This document shows positions 1 to 11,044 of a stretch of 64,000 bases of DNA, piece by piece. A program made the position numbers and the translations under genes. Positions within the stretch are counted from its first letter, which is position 1; each line of letters begins with the position of its first letter. Source of the stretch: Isoetes taiwanensis (Eukaryota > Streptophyta > Lycopodiopsida > Isoetales > Isoetaceae). Location of the stretch: contig JAJEKV010000077.1 in NCBI GenBank assembly GCA_021234155.1, positions 4,951,849-5,015,848 of the forward strand, read 5' to 3'. The notes beneath the pieces were generated by a model that saw only the letters and a program-made list of their open reading frames with translations, was not told the DNA's origin and made no database searches.

Positions 1-202
1 TTCATACTTCGTTCAGTTACATATTGGGAACAATATCAAAGCCCATGTAGTATTCAATTGCTATGTAATGCAATACGTTGTTCAAAAGTACATTATCACG
101 AGGTCTCTCTAAAAGGGAGCCACATGAAAACATGTTATTATAGCCACCTATTTCGGCTGAATTAATATGCCACATACGCCATTTTCCATCATATGCCAAA
201 TC
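1..202 (-). CDS. Uncharacterised reading-frame fragment at the left edge
   Basis: A minus-strand frame (17-199, 60 codons) reads through the AT-rich flank immediately 3' of the first LINE's microsatellite. Its composition (WRMWHINSAEIGGYNN near its start) looks like ordinary protein rather than low complexity, and it stays nearly open up to the LINE boundary. It may therefore be a piece of an older element or gene cut by the LINE insertion. I do not recognise a family, and 60 codons is within chance expectation. Confidence 0.2.
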
Positions 203-224
203 GGAAGGAAGGAAGGAAGGAAGG
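203..224 (+). repeat. (GGAA)n microsatellite forming the T-LINE 3' end
   Basis: Five perfect GGAA units plus GG, directly followed by the conserved T-LINE 3' untranslated sequence that mentions gaggagaccaat. The same arrangement recurs at 13258, 17853, 31673 and 45948, so the repeat travels with the LINE. Confidence 0.85.
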
Positions 225-1381
225 TACTTTTTATAAGTCCCGCGAGGAGACCAATGCGATTACATGGACCCAATAAAAAGAAACGCGACAAGCGGATTCG
301 TAAAGTTAAAAAACCCCTTGCGAGATTTTGAGGAAAAGCGGCGTGGCGGCAATCGGCCTGTTGACAAAGCATGCTAATCATGCCATCTGAGAAACATCCA
401 ATGCCTCACAGTCATGCACCCGTAGTGCCTAGTGTGAACTGACCGGCCGGGGCAAAGGTATTGACTTTCCTATTGAGTCAGTACCTCTGGTCATATGACC
501 GGGGCTGCAATCTTGTGATGTGTTCATCGGCAAATGCAAGAACACGTCGCGGCCGTACTAAGGGAAGCGTGTCGGCCGGATCACGGCTGACATTTGGGCA
601 GCTTCTGGAAAGTGTGAGACTCATCCTCAAATAGCGCACCGTTTGGCAGCCAGCGAGCACATCTGGCGGGAGCTCCCAATCCACTGCAGCGTCACCGATC
701 AGAAATGGTAGGCACAATGCGAATCAGGCAATGAGTCTGGCGGCTTTTTTAATTTGGGAGGCCTTGGTGAGAGCGCGGGCTGGGGCTAACTCTGAGGGTT
801 GATGTGCTCCTTGTAATGGGCCATTTTGACACAGCACAAACAATGGTTGAGCTTACCAAAGAAACAAGCATCTAGGTACTCATTTGTGTCTGTCGGCGGC
901 TAAGCCCGGTATGCTGCTTATCTGTGCTCACCCCGCTGCGTTCCATCGGCGAACCGATCTCTCTTACCCTCCAGCGAGGCCCTAAGCGCTGCTTGGACTC
1001 ATGGCCACGATTAGCCAAGCCGGTGCGGGGCCCAGAGCATCACCCATAGTAACCACTTTAGAAAATAGGCGATGTGTCTATCAAAATTTGCCGTGGCGGC
1101 AAGAATCGATTTCTGCAGCGAGAATGGGGACTGAAGGTTTCACCAGTGCGGGTGCAAAATGCCTGCACTTTTGCTCCAAGTCATTCGGTGTAAAGGCAAT
1201 AGGGCTAACCGACCGATACGGAAGGGCCCGATTTCGACCAATGCGAGGAGAGCAGTGTGGCCCGATGGCCCCAATCATATGGCTACGCACGGTGGCTACG
1301 CGCGCCAAAAGCGCTTTTCGGCCTTTCTTTGTCACCGCTGGCGGATAGGCGCCTCCAGCCCAGGCGGGAGAACTCCCACCC

Positions 1382-2220
1382 CTAGGTACTTGTAGGTGGT
1401 AGCTGGCGTCCCGCAATTTTGTCCCGGATATGTGAGTCTGGGGAGGCGGGTGGCGATGAGAGGATATAGAGAACCACCACTGGTCTTGGATTGGCCCAGC
1501 GCGTAATACGTAGCGACAAAATGTGTCCTAGGGCATCGAGGTGAGGCGCATAGCCGGGGTGTGGGCCGGCCGAGGCCAACTTATCGTCATAGATGGTGGC
1601 CGGATGACACAGTGCAAAGGCAATATATCCCCATGCTTTCGATGGCGAGGGCTCTAAGCCCGATCCAATGTAGAGGCCAAAAAGTGTTGGCTGAGAGCAG
1701 CCATAGCAGGACCGATTACTCTTGGTGAATGCTTGGCGTCGGCATCCTGCCAAAACAACTCTCATACAACACGTATGGCGTGCGCACGGTGGCGAGGAGC
1801 CCAGTTGATCTTGATCCCCAGCCCACCGGCTTTTCGAGGGGCCGTATCAAAAAGCCTTTCACGAGATCCACTGGCGAGCGTACAAGTCGGTAGATGATTC
1901 AATTTGTCTTCAATGAGTGCGTAGCATAAAGATATGGTCAATGCGTTGGTGGCGGGAATTGAAGCTACTGATGAGGCTTTCGCACATGTTGCCTCTGCCA
2001 GCCAGGTCTTCTTTGCTTCGAGAATGCCCGATAGCAGGTTGTAAATCGAAGCCCGACCATGATCGTCCAGGTGGTGGTAGGACGATTGGAGTCGCCGCCT
2101 TGTGAATGGGAACAACCACTTGTGGTCCATTGTTGGAAACCCTCTGCAGTACTCGTTGAGCAGGGTGGTGAGGGCCAAACACAAAGCGGGCGCCGCCCGC
2201 ACTTGAGTAGCTTTCGGCAC
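1382..2220 (-). pseudogene. T-LINE copy 1 reverse transcriptase, broken
   Basis: Minus-strand frames at 2220-1762 and 1765-1382 carry RT segments that correspond to those of the copies at 33 kb and 47.5 kb. The upstream frame holds the LTTLLNEYCRGFP and DDHGRASIYNLLSGIL stretches (RT fingers/palm, motifs 1-A). The downstream frame holds TIYDDKLASAG, the position of the YADD catalytic motif, here missing its A. The two frames overlap out of phase, so at least one frameshift separates motif A from motif C. The family role is target-primed reverse transcription of the element RNA. Confidence 0.7.
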
Positions 2221-2829
2221 ATACCGCCGGTGGTTGCCTTCCCGGTAGCTAGCGTTCGCGGGCCCTCCTCAACATCACCGTCCCGCGAGAACCAATGGGG
2301 GGGGAGCCATCACGGCCAGGGGTATGGGCGTCTGGCGTCCACTGGCGGGTCCTTAAATTTAGCACCCAGAAATGTCCCCTTTGCGGGTGTGATGTCCCGA
2401 CTGGGGGCGGCCTTGAAGCACTCTGGCGTAAAGGTTCGAGGATGAGTGTCCGGCGGGCGAACATCTCCCCGCGATGCTTGGCAGGAATGCAAGCGCCTTT
2501 ATTGTCCTATGCAGGACGGCGATGCTGTGTGGTAACTGCAATGGGTACTGGATCGGGAAATGTGGCCAATTTTGCGGCTTAGTTCTTCGATCGCATCAAA
2601 CCATCGGTTTCTACGAGGAATATTCTTGACCACGGCCGGCAGCGAAGTCTGCCAAAGCACTGTCACTTCACATCGTAGCCAGAGTCGAATTTGGTGTCTG
2701 TTTGCTCTAATTAATGGAGATGCGGGAGGCGTCCATGAGCATCTCGGCGTAGTCCTACTTTTGCTGTTGTCAGTCTCAAGCGAATTTGTGAGGGGGCATG
2801 ATGGGGGATTCTGGCTAAGCCAAACCGGT

Positions 2830-3640
2830 CCCAAATAAAGTGGGGAGGTGATCACGAGGTCGACCCCTCCTCATCCCATTTGTCTGTGCCCGCAGGAAGC
2901 GTGATGAGATGCATATCTTAGCGCCAACTACAAGCACATAGTCCACCACACTAGACCCTCCCCACGATTGTCACGTGCGCATGTGCACTTGCGAGGAGTA
3001 GGGCCCAGCGTGAGCCGGCACGGTATCAAGTCAAAAATGCCACATAGCGGGGAGCAATACATGCATACCGGCGGTGACACGGGCATATCCGGCAAGCGTG
3101 GCGGGGCTACTTACTGAGGCGTAGGTGCGGGGACATCGTCGGCCCGAGGGTCCGTGGCATGGGCTGCTCTACTCACAATGGAGTGCATTGAAATCTCCAA
3201 GGGCGACCCTACCCAGCTAGCGTCTTTGCTGTATGTCATCATAGACAAATACGGGTCCATCTATCCGCGCCGGGGTAGGCTGCCGCGATAGAAGGTCTTT
3301 ATGCAACGTGAAATAACCGGCGGCCGAGGAAAAGAGGGTGCCCGCGGTATTATGCACGAACCGAAGTACGGTTGTGTATGCATGCATTAGCCACGGAGGG
3401 TGCTTAGAATAATACCAGGTTATTCCGTGGTAGCAAAGGCCTCCACCCATGACCGGTACATCTTTGTCACCAGTGTGAAGGCCAGAAATGTTGGTAACGA
3501 CCGTCGGGTGCTTGTGCCCGGCGTACTCCCATGTCTCCATGAGGAAGATAGAGATCCATACCGGCTGCCCGCGGAGTTCCCAGTTGTCCCCTTACGCCAG
3601 GAAGCCTCGTGATTCCATGAGACCACCGGGAGGCACAATT
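2830..3640 (-). pseudogene. T-LINE copy 1 AP-type endonuclease domain, broken
   Basis: Frames at 3638-3420 and 3540-3217 together cover the start of an exonuclease-endonuclease-phosphatase domain: VVSWN at the N terminus and METWEYAG, which holds the catalytic glutamate. Further on, the minus strand at about 3180-3210 encodes LGDFNA, the conserved GDFN motif. The terminal SDHLP motif has decayed to SPLYLG near 2830-2855. The family nicks target DNA to prime reverse transcription. The domain is spread over three frames. Confidence 0.7.
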
Positions 3641-5643
3641 CCTATTTGTCGGCCCGGGGATGGTATGCGGCTGGTCAGCGAGGGGGAGGGCGGGAAGCGA
3701 AGAGTGAGAGTAGATGGAGGCGGGAGGCGGCCATGTAGGCGAGGCGTGGAGCCTTGAGGGCGAGGAGTAGGAGGCGAGGGAGAGCGCGTGGTAGTACGGC
3801 GAAGAGCTGGCGTCTCGCGGTTGTGGTTGAGTACTTGGGAATTACTGCGGCTGATAGCGGCTGTCGAGGAAAATGTGCATCTGCCTCGGGCAATTTCGCG
3901 GCACCCCCACGGTGGCGAGAATGCACCTCACGACCACGACAAGCTCTGTCTGCGTGCCTCTGGCTGCACGGGTGTGAGGTCGGTCACGTCTGGGGATATA
4001 CGCTATGGCCGCGAGCAGCCGCGGCATCACTTTTGTGCATCCCATGGCTATGAATATGGAAAAACAATGCAGTCCGGCGGGCGTTGAAGCCCCATCACCC
4101 ATTTGCTAAATGTAGGCTGGCAAAGGATATCCTTCGATGAGAAATACGTATTCCGGATGTTGTGGTGAACTCTCCCTGTGAGCCACATGCTCGAACTTCT
4201 GGTGTAGCCTCTCCTTTGCCTCCTGGAGTTCTGTGACTGCTGTGGCGAGTTGAGTAGGCGAAAGTAGGGTCTGTGTTGGGGGTGGTGGTGGTGGGCTGGG
4301 ATGGCGATGGAGTGGGTGTGGGCAGGATGGGCGTGGAGTGGGTGGGAGGCGGGGAGGCAGATCTTGAGGCGTGTTTAGCGTGGGAGGCTGTAGGACCAGC
4401 GATGCGAGCGGCGTTCTGCGTCCGCTGTGAAGTCGGGGAATACGGCTCTTGCGAGCTTTCGCTGGCTGGCGGCATCTCTGCGCTGCTTTGCGGTGACTAT
4501 GAACCTCGGTAGGAGGAGACCACGGCTCTTTATGCGGCGGATGGTTGCACGCCTTACGGAGCTCAGACTCACGATGCTTGAGGCGGTAACGAACCTTGAC
4601 ACCGCGGCGTGAGGGCGGGCTTTAGCACATTCGTCTTACTCTGAAGATCTCACGGAAGGCGTAATACGAGTACGTAATGCGCAGAAGCGACTACGGCTTA
4701 TGCCATGGTGGTGGGCTGCCTCTACCTCGGCGAAGCCCGAGGCAGTGATCATGCGTCTCTGCATTGCGCTCCCTCTCACGTGTCATGGTGTCAGTGATGA
4801 ACGAGTCTAGGTGAGCGCGTAATACGTGAGCCTCTGCACGGCTTTCTTCGCATTTCGAAGTGTGCAAGGCCAGGCCATCTTCCACATGCGGCGTCTGCGG
4901 GTCTCCAAGCTTTGTGATAAGGTTCTTCTGGTGCGAGCCACGTGGGATCAGGACGCCATCTCCAACGCCATGCAGGAACCTTTGTTAGCCTCAATCACAG
5001 TACTTGTTAGCCTCCATTCACAAGCTTTGGCGGTGGCTCAATTCTCTGCTTGGCGGGAGTTCCTATTAGTGCAGTATTGATCCCCTTAGGCTGTGAGGCC
5101 CTTAGCCTTGGCAGGAGCCTCCTTCTTCATGGAGGATGACTCCCACATCCCATTGCATTTGTCCGGGACCGTTTGTCTTGGCCGGGCCCTGTATGGGTTT
5201 CCCGAACCCGGCCCATCTTCGTAGCCATGACTCCCAAAGTTTGAGGGTCTCAGGCTGCTAAAGGGTGCCTAGAATTGAATTTGGGGACTCAAGAACGCAG
5301 GCGTGAGCATCTTTTGGGCCAGAGGAAGATGAAGTACATACTTGCGGATGAAACTCTCTCAAAATTGGCATTATGTTCTTACACTAAATGCATCATGTGA
5401 GTAGAATGAACAAGTTATGTTCAAAGCATAATCATCCAACTTGGATGTCTGGTTTGTATGTACTAATAATGTAAAATATTATTTGCAAGAAAAACAGCAA
5501 ATGTTCTTACTATAATCAAGTAAAAGGGAAAGTCTAACAAAAACTTATGGAATAACCATTAAATTTGCACTCAAATGGTCCGAGCCAGATTCGAGCCAGG
5601 TGAAATGGCCTGCTCTTGGCCTTTACCTTACATAAAGGAATAG

Positions 5644-5916
5644 ATGATGATATTTAGGCGCTCGTCCTTGATCGTTGAAGCTGAAACATCCAAGAAATTC
5701 CTCGGCCCTGATGTTAGAAATCAGGTGTCCATCAAGAGGACTATTGCTGGATATAAAATGGGCTGTAATCATAAGAAATATCGCCATCTGTTCCTTTATG
5801 CACCGTTGAACGAATGTGGCAAATTTGCGCTCTGGCTCGCTATGCTTCCTCCTTTGGAGTTTATTTTTGCCGAGCCTACCTTCAAATTCCGTTGTTGCTT
5901 AATGGTTTGTTGTTGA
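5644..5916 (+). CDS. Uncharacterised ORF, 90 codons
   Basis: ATG at 5644 follows an in-frame stop and opens a 90-codon frame of mixed composition (LGPDVRNQVSIKRTIAGYKM in the middle). There is no signal peptide, and only the tail looks hydrophobic and cysteine-rich (RCCLMVCC). It could be a retroposed or captured exon, since the downstream sequence resembles 3' untranslated DNA duplicated in tandem. I do not recognise the product and it may be a chance frame. Confidence 0.25.
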   Translation: MMIFRRSSLIVEAETSKKFLGPDVRNQVSIKRTIAGYKMGCNHKKYRHLFLYAPLNECGKFALWLAMLPPLEFIFAEPTFKFRCCLMVCC

Positions 5917-6015
5917 CAGTGTGCTTTGTGAAGAATCAAACTGTATATTTCCGATTCTGATTTGTTGGCAATGTGCTTTATGAAGAACCAAAGTGTATAT
6001 TTCTTGTTATGATTT
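5917..6015 (+). repeat. Imperfect tandem duplication, about 50 bp
   Basis: Two adjacent blocks share the pattern gtgctttrtgaagaaycaaa, then tgtatatttc, and end in ttrtgatt. They lie just after the stop of the 5644-5916 frame. Confidence 0.6.
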
Positions 6016-6161
6016 TTTCAAAGCTTTATGAGTTTAGAAGCGAAGGCGTGTGCAGTAGCAAAGATGCATTGCAAATACACGGCGGATTTTGTATTTCAAT
6101 GGTTTTGATGAACATGAATTTTATTTTTATGAATGGTCAATTAATGAAAAATGAAAAAAAT

Positions 6162-6240
6162 GAACCCTAATAGGGTTTCGGCCGTCACGTTTGGCTGCTA
6201 TTCTCTTCTTCTATTGCAGTGGAGGCTAATAGGGTTTCGA
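6162..6240 (+). promoter_or_regulatory. Telo-box-like motifs in an inverted arrangement
   Basis: AACCCTAATAGGGTTT at about 6164-6179 is a near-palindrome of two plant telo-box-like units, and a further AATAGGGTTTCG lies near 6230. In plants such boxes occur in promoters of translation-related genes. Here they precede a T-rich leader and the short frame at 6304, so a promoter role is possible. No TATA box at a convincing distance was identified. Confidence 0.25.
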
Positions 6241-6303
6241 AAAGGCTTTTGCGGCTGCGCATCTTTAAATATTTAGAAGTGCTGGGGATTGCAGAGAGAC
6301 CTA

Positions 6304-6450
6304 ATGCAAGACAGATATGAGGAAGGGCTAAGGTTAGGGGTTGAAGAAGCGGTTATGGCGACATCTGAAGGGATTCATAATGCGGACCATCGGATAAATT
6401 ACAAGCTAGATTTGCATGTAAAGCAAGGCTCTGGCAATCTGGATCTGTAG
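6304..6450 (+). CDS. Possible small ORF, 48 codons
   Basis: ATG at 6304 opens a frame to TAG at 6448-6450 with charged, non-repetitive composition (starts MQDRYEEGLRLGVEE; a second in-frame ATG gives MATSEGIHNADH). It lies about 130 bp downstream of the telo-box-like motifs, a plausible leader position. No family is recognised, and at this length it may be chance. Confidence 0.2.
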   Translation: MQDRYEEGLRLGVEEAVMATSEGIHNADHRINYKLDLHVKQGSGNLDL

Positions 6451-6618
6451 TTGTGGCCTTCTTTTTAAAGCCTGGTAGCACATTTGTGAGGGATTTTTTG
6501 CATTGCGGTGCTACATTCAGTTTTTTACATTTATCTACCTATATTCAGGTGACAACTTCTATGTTTTCTGTGAGATCATGTCCATTCTGAATGCAAAGTG
6601 TCATTTTAGAGGATTACG

Positions 6619-6685
6619 GTTATGTACGATGGTTCTTCGATAGATGCATAATACTATGGTTCTTCGATAGACGCATAATACTATT
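6619..6685 (+). repeat. Tandem duplication, 29-bp unit
   Basis: The unit atggttcttcgatagaygca followed by taatactat occurs twice in direct succession with one difference. Confidence 0.75.
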
Positions 6686-7455
6686 GCAACAAAATATTTC
6701 ATGATATGCTTTACAAATTACTGGCAATGATCTGTTGTTTTGATGCTTTTCAACAAACATCTGCACCTCATTTCAGGTAGGCAGCCAAATAGTCTAAGTT
6801 TTGGGAAAGCAAAGAGAACTGATTTAATGTTGTTTACAGGAAGATTGAGCACATCACGACTCTGCATTACTTTTGAATAAGGTATGTTGCTTTAAGTGTT
6901 CTATTGCTTACCAACTCAGAAATGAATCTACTGCTAATAGAAAATCCAGATTAATCCGATTCTAATGGGTGATGTTTAGTATTAAATCTTCTGCGAGAAA
7001 GATCCTCCTGTAGTTCTTTCTCGTCCAAATGAAGACTATGCTCGTAGTTATAAGCATAATGCTGCTGATTTCTGTTTTCCAGCCCATGATAAGAAATTTT
7101 TTTGACTCTACTGCATATATATTGTGTAATACCATTTCTTTTAACAAATTGTTAATGCTCCAAATTCCTTTGAGCTTTTAACTGCTAACATCCATCCCTA
7201 AAAAGCAACCCAAAGCTTCCATAATAATCATCACCATCTTACTTAAAAGGATGATGCTCTTTGTCTGCAGGTATATCCACCTAGTAAACTCTCTCACAAA
7301 TAGTATATCAAGTACACACTACCTATGAAAAGACGCAGACTCATTGCCTCCATTCGCACAGGGGCACACCATCTTCGAATTGAGACGGGCAGATGGACTA
7401 GCGAGAAAATCTCGGCAAGGGGCTTGGACAACGCAAGGCTACTAAACGTTCCCAC

Positions 7456-10004
7456 AAAAAAAAAAAAAACCGGCTTGAACTAGTTATCCTAGACCAAACA
7501 TCAAAGATTGGTCAATCCCTCCGCCGCCTTATCGCCACACAAAGACTTTTCAAATCAAGGTGGTACCATAATACCGAGGGGAAAAAATAGATCTTTAGTG
7601 CTTCACACTATATTTGTACTATAATCATGCTCTATTCAATCATGTAGAACAAGTATCTTAGATATCTACATGGGCCATGTTCCACCATGTTCAATAAGAC
7701 CCATAAATCCATTGATCTAGAATATTCAAGCATATACAGTAACATGAGTTACGAAGATGTTGAAGGATTCAAATATACATGATTGTAACAGGAATACCAT
7801 GCAATCTTTTTACAAAGGTCCTCCTTAATGCAGATATGAACATGCTGCAATAGCTATTTTAATTTCAGATATCCGGGTCCCTTTTACACCACCACATTAC
7901 ATTCAACTTCCTAGAAAAATTTCAGATATTCTTGACCCAGAATACCTTTGTTTTAAAACAGTACTAAGCTACTTGCTACTCCAAAGGCATAAAAAAAGCC
8001 CTTAGTACTTTTCATTTTAGCATAAACACGTTTATTTCCAGTTTTAAAGCACATCAGAACAATAGTAAAAGACTATATTCCATTAATGAGTGTTATACCA
8101 ACCACTTTACATCTAATATGATCGTTTTGCTAGGAAGGAAATATCGCCAACAAAAAGTTTACATTCCCACAAATACATATTTGAATGCGGTAGTAAAAGT
8201 CGGGATAAAGTTGAAAACTAGTTACGACGCCATAAGTCTATTATATGGGCAACTCCGCATCATGCATCTTCATAAAAAATACGGCACTATAGATATTACA
8301 GCCTTGTACAATAAATCCGACCATGCTTTAGAAGTTTTGTTTATCTAATATAGCAGGACAAGGCTAAGCCATTCAGGCAAAAGTGGCATTCATAAAATAA
8401 ACAGATTATTTCCATAGTCATTAAAAACCGGATACATTTGGCCAAAGGTGAGATAAAGAAAGATATCACCAAAGATTCAAGGTTCAGGCCTCTGCCATCT
8501 CCTATGATCGTTTACTCAAATTTTTCTTGTAAAGAATCCAAAACGCATCCAGCCATCACAACTTCCTTTTCAAGCCAGGTTTTACCCCAAGATCTTCTAA
8601 AACACGTTGGACAAAAGCAAGACATTAGGAGTAGAAGCCCGTACCTGCAGCCAATCAATACATCATTAGCCTGATAAGGGTAAAGATGCAAGGGCCAAAA
8701 GGTACCTTAGGCTTCTCGGTTGTCAACCGATCATCTAATGTAATCCTTTTGCCCGTAGATATAGAGGAACATTTTAGAAAGAATGGCCATAAACAATGCT
8801 CAATAAGAGACTAAATCTAAATGAGGAACAAAGAAATAAACAAAGAAAAACTCTTTCGCTTATCGGGCTATATTTGCCATATCGCCATCGATTGTTTTAG
8901 AGATAAATGAAACCATTTAATGGGTAAGACTTTAACAAATACATTCCACGTCGGGCATTAAGTAATAAAAAATTAGTGTATCCATACCAATCAATCGATA
9001 CATTAGTACAAGAAGCATATGTCTTGTTAGCAAACCATCACCAAGAACTAGCATATTTTTCCAAATCCTTCTTGTAACACTAATGCTAATCATTCCATAC
9101 TCGATTATTCTAAGTCGTATTCAAGCTCATCCATGTATTGAGTTTCGTGAACGTAATGGGAAGAATCTCCGAGCTTTGCCTATTGGCCCCCCTCGATGTT
9201 CTCGGGCCATTTCGCCTTTATGATCTTGAAGAGAACAATCTTGCATGCACGCTATTTCTTTGTCTAAAAGTATTGTCATTTAGGCGCCGCTTATTTGCAT
9301 CGTAGAGATGGGAAGGTCTTCTTCCAAAACCAAGTCCCACGACTCCATAGTAGAGAGCCCAGAAACCTAATTCGTCTTTGCTGATATTGATTGACTATCA
9401 ATCTACCGGGGATATCTTGGGGTGAGGATACATTTTCCAAAAAGCGGTCAAGCCAAAGCATCATCAGCCTCCGCCATAGTGGTCGATGGGGTATATCCGG
9501 CCGTTAACCTAGAAGGTCAAAATGCAAGCCACCAATGTTTAACCGTATTTTACATTTTATAATTTACTCCTAATCGAGTTTAAATCCCAATGGTTTAAGT
9601 TCACATTTCTGTCAAGTCTAGACTTATTGCTACACTTCCCATATGAGAAAGGAGAATGTGCTAAGGCTATTTTTTAACAGAGATTGGGATATGGAATAAG
9701 CAATAAACAATAAACATGTCTATTAACTATATAATAAACAAAGAAATTACCCATTATATTATAAGTTGGCAGAGGAAGATGACTTTAGGGGCCACATTTA
9801 CATTAATTATGCAAGCCCCATTGTTCAGATAGAAAATTGACTCTAGGTTATTTACTAGAGAAACTGGACCAAGGAATAGTCAATACGTAAGCATATTATA
9901 ATTGTAACATGCATCAAACATCCTCGCCCCTAATATAAATTGGCAAAAGAAAGTATCTTAAGGTGCACAATTAGATTAATCATGCAAGCATTATATAAAA
10001 AAAA
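7456..10004 (-). repeat. Direct repeat 1 of the array
   Basis: Begins with an A-run and ccggcttgaactag and ends at ttatataaaaaaaacc. It is the most diverged of the four copies, and its differences fall largely on CAG/CTG positions of the other copies. It has no LINE insert: the junction reads gaaaggagaatgtgc at about 9646-9660. The strand is set from the minus-strand frames carried by the repeat and by its relatives. Confidence 0.8.
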
Positions 10005-11044
10005 CCCTACCTCCAACCGTAGAGTGGGGCATAATAAATTTCGCTTCATAGGGTGGATATAGGGGTGGCAGCCCCTACTTAGAGCAAGAGCCATGCCACA
10101 CCCTATGCGAGCTATCTGCCAACTTAAGCATGAACAAGGCATGAAAGTGTTTTTATCTCAAATACAGAAGTACTTATCAATATCCCGCCTCCACCCCATT
10201 GGGTGTAAAAACTCATCATAGGGATGACAATCCCATAAGATACTCTTGAGGAGGATGTATAAAGTGTAGGCCGAATGGCAAAGCCGAGTGGCACTTTTGG
10301 CATTGGTGCCGAAGTCAATACTACCATATAAATTTATGATATTCTGACATATTATCATGCACTAAGAACTCAAAGATCATGAGCTAAGACCATCATGAGC
10401 TAAGACCGCTTTTTAATATATGAAAGGACTTTCATATGTAGGCATACCTCAAATTGTTTTACCCCCAAGATTTAGAGAGTCCCAACTTTTGAATACCACA
10501 TACCTGGCTGCAACATTCCATATACTTTTTATCATAACACCATCTCAAGAATTTCGAAGTTCCAACTTGAGTCATTATTTTGCACCGCACTCATCTTGAT
10601 TAACATATTCAGCCCCATCATCATGCAAATAGAAATATGAGAAATTAAAAAGTAGTGCACAAGGCAAGAGATACCGTAAGATATCTAAGCTTTAATATGA
10701 ACTCGGGTTCTCTATTTTGAACTCGGTTCATGAGGATTATCATATTCAATTTTTGCAATCATGTATCAAAAAATATGAGACCACTTAAATACAAAGCAAA
10801 TGCAAAGATCCATCCGAGATATCTAAGCATGAATATTCAAATTAGAAGAAGAAGAAGAAGAAGAAGAAGAAGAAGAAGAAGAAGAAGAAGAAGAAGAAGA
10901 AGAAGAAGAAGAAGAAGAAGAAGAAGAAGAAGAAGAAGAAGAAGAAGAAGAAGAAGAAGAAGAAGAAGAAGAAGAAGAAGAAGAAGAGATTTTTAACCAA
11001 GGAATTATGGCAGCACCGATAAGACCAATGCAATGTATATCATG
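10005..11044 (-). repeat. Array spacer 1 with hairpins and GAA tract
   Basis: Starts with a CTAC/GTAG hairpin (10007-10022, loop ctccaacc), followed by TAGGGG/CCCCTA arms at 10060-10065 and 10072-10077. A GAA tract lies at 10845-10988. It ends in an A-run followed by CC. On the minus strand the first hairpin is directly followed by eight T, the layout of a terminator-like structure. No reverse transcriptase remains in this spacer. Confidence 0.75.
10845..10988 (+). repeat. (GAA)n microsatellite, about 48 units
   Basis: Uninterrupted GAA trinucleotides. This homopurine/homopyrimidine tract could adopt H-DNA. The poly-Arg, poly-Glu and poly-Phe frames across it are artefacts. Confidence 0.98.

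Larger units (their letters stand above)
203..5318 (-). mobile_element. T-LINE copy 1: near full-length, degenerate non-LTR retrotransposon
   Basis: GC-rich block, clearly different from the AT-rich flanks, that aligns along its length with 31673-36930. On the minus strand it runs from the 5' end at about 5318 to a 3' end at 203-224 made of GGAA units (TTCC in sense). In sense order there is a 5' region with an ORF1-like stretch (about 3650-5300), then an APE-type endonuclease (about 2830-3640: VVSWN start, METWE, LGDFNA near 3180-3210, SPLYLG at the end), then RT (about 1400-2220), and a C-terminal segment near 440-720. The YADD-equivalent motif reads IYDD near 1580-1600. Every domain is split between frames, so the copy is not translatable as read. 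The 3' microsatellite appears in all main copies and is therefore part of the element, not of the target. Confidence 0.85.
5319..7455. other. AT-rich stretch without a recognised gene
   Basis: Lower GC than the LINE on its left and no similarity that I can see to the arrays on its right. It contains two weak reading frames, two short tandem duplications (5917-6015 and 6619-6685) and paired AACCCTAA/TAGGGTTT motifs at 6162-6178, each listed separately. No long frame or splice-consistent gene model is visible. Confidence 0.5.

Noticed and set aside
1001-1348. A 115-codon plus-strand frame in the GC-rich block
   Set aside because: It is antisense to the T-LINE post-RT region; GC-rich DNA produces long antisense frames in all copies.
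1960-1990. ctgatgagg at about 1968, resembling a hammerhead ribozyme core
   Set aside because: It lies on the antisense strand of the LINE RT region, lacks a properly placed GAAA and paired stems, and is not kept in the sister copy at 33.5 kb.
9450-9480. Minus-strand CTGATGATG in a direct repeat, another hammerhead-like core
   Set aside because: No stem II and no GAAA follow at the required spacing.
7456-10004. The 2.5-kb repeats as ordinary LTRs
   Set aside because: No TG...CA termini, primer site or polypurine tract at the borders, and the linked RT is not of the LTR type.
10001-10012. AAACCCTA at repeat borders as telomeric DNA
   Set aside because: Only one unit is present and other borders lack the CCCTA part; an A-run followed by CC is enough to explain it.
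10730-11033. Long poly-Arg, poly-Phe, poly-Glu, poly-Leu and poly-Ser frames over the GAA tracts (also 15320-15734 and 19893-20241)
   Set aside because: They are the six translations of a perfect trinucleotide repeat; no coding signal flanks them.
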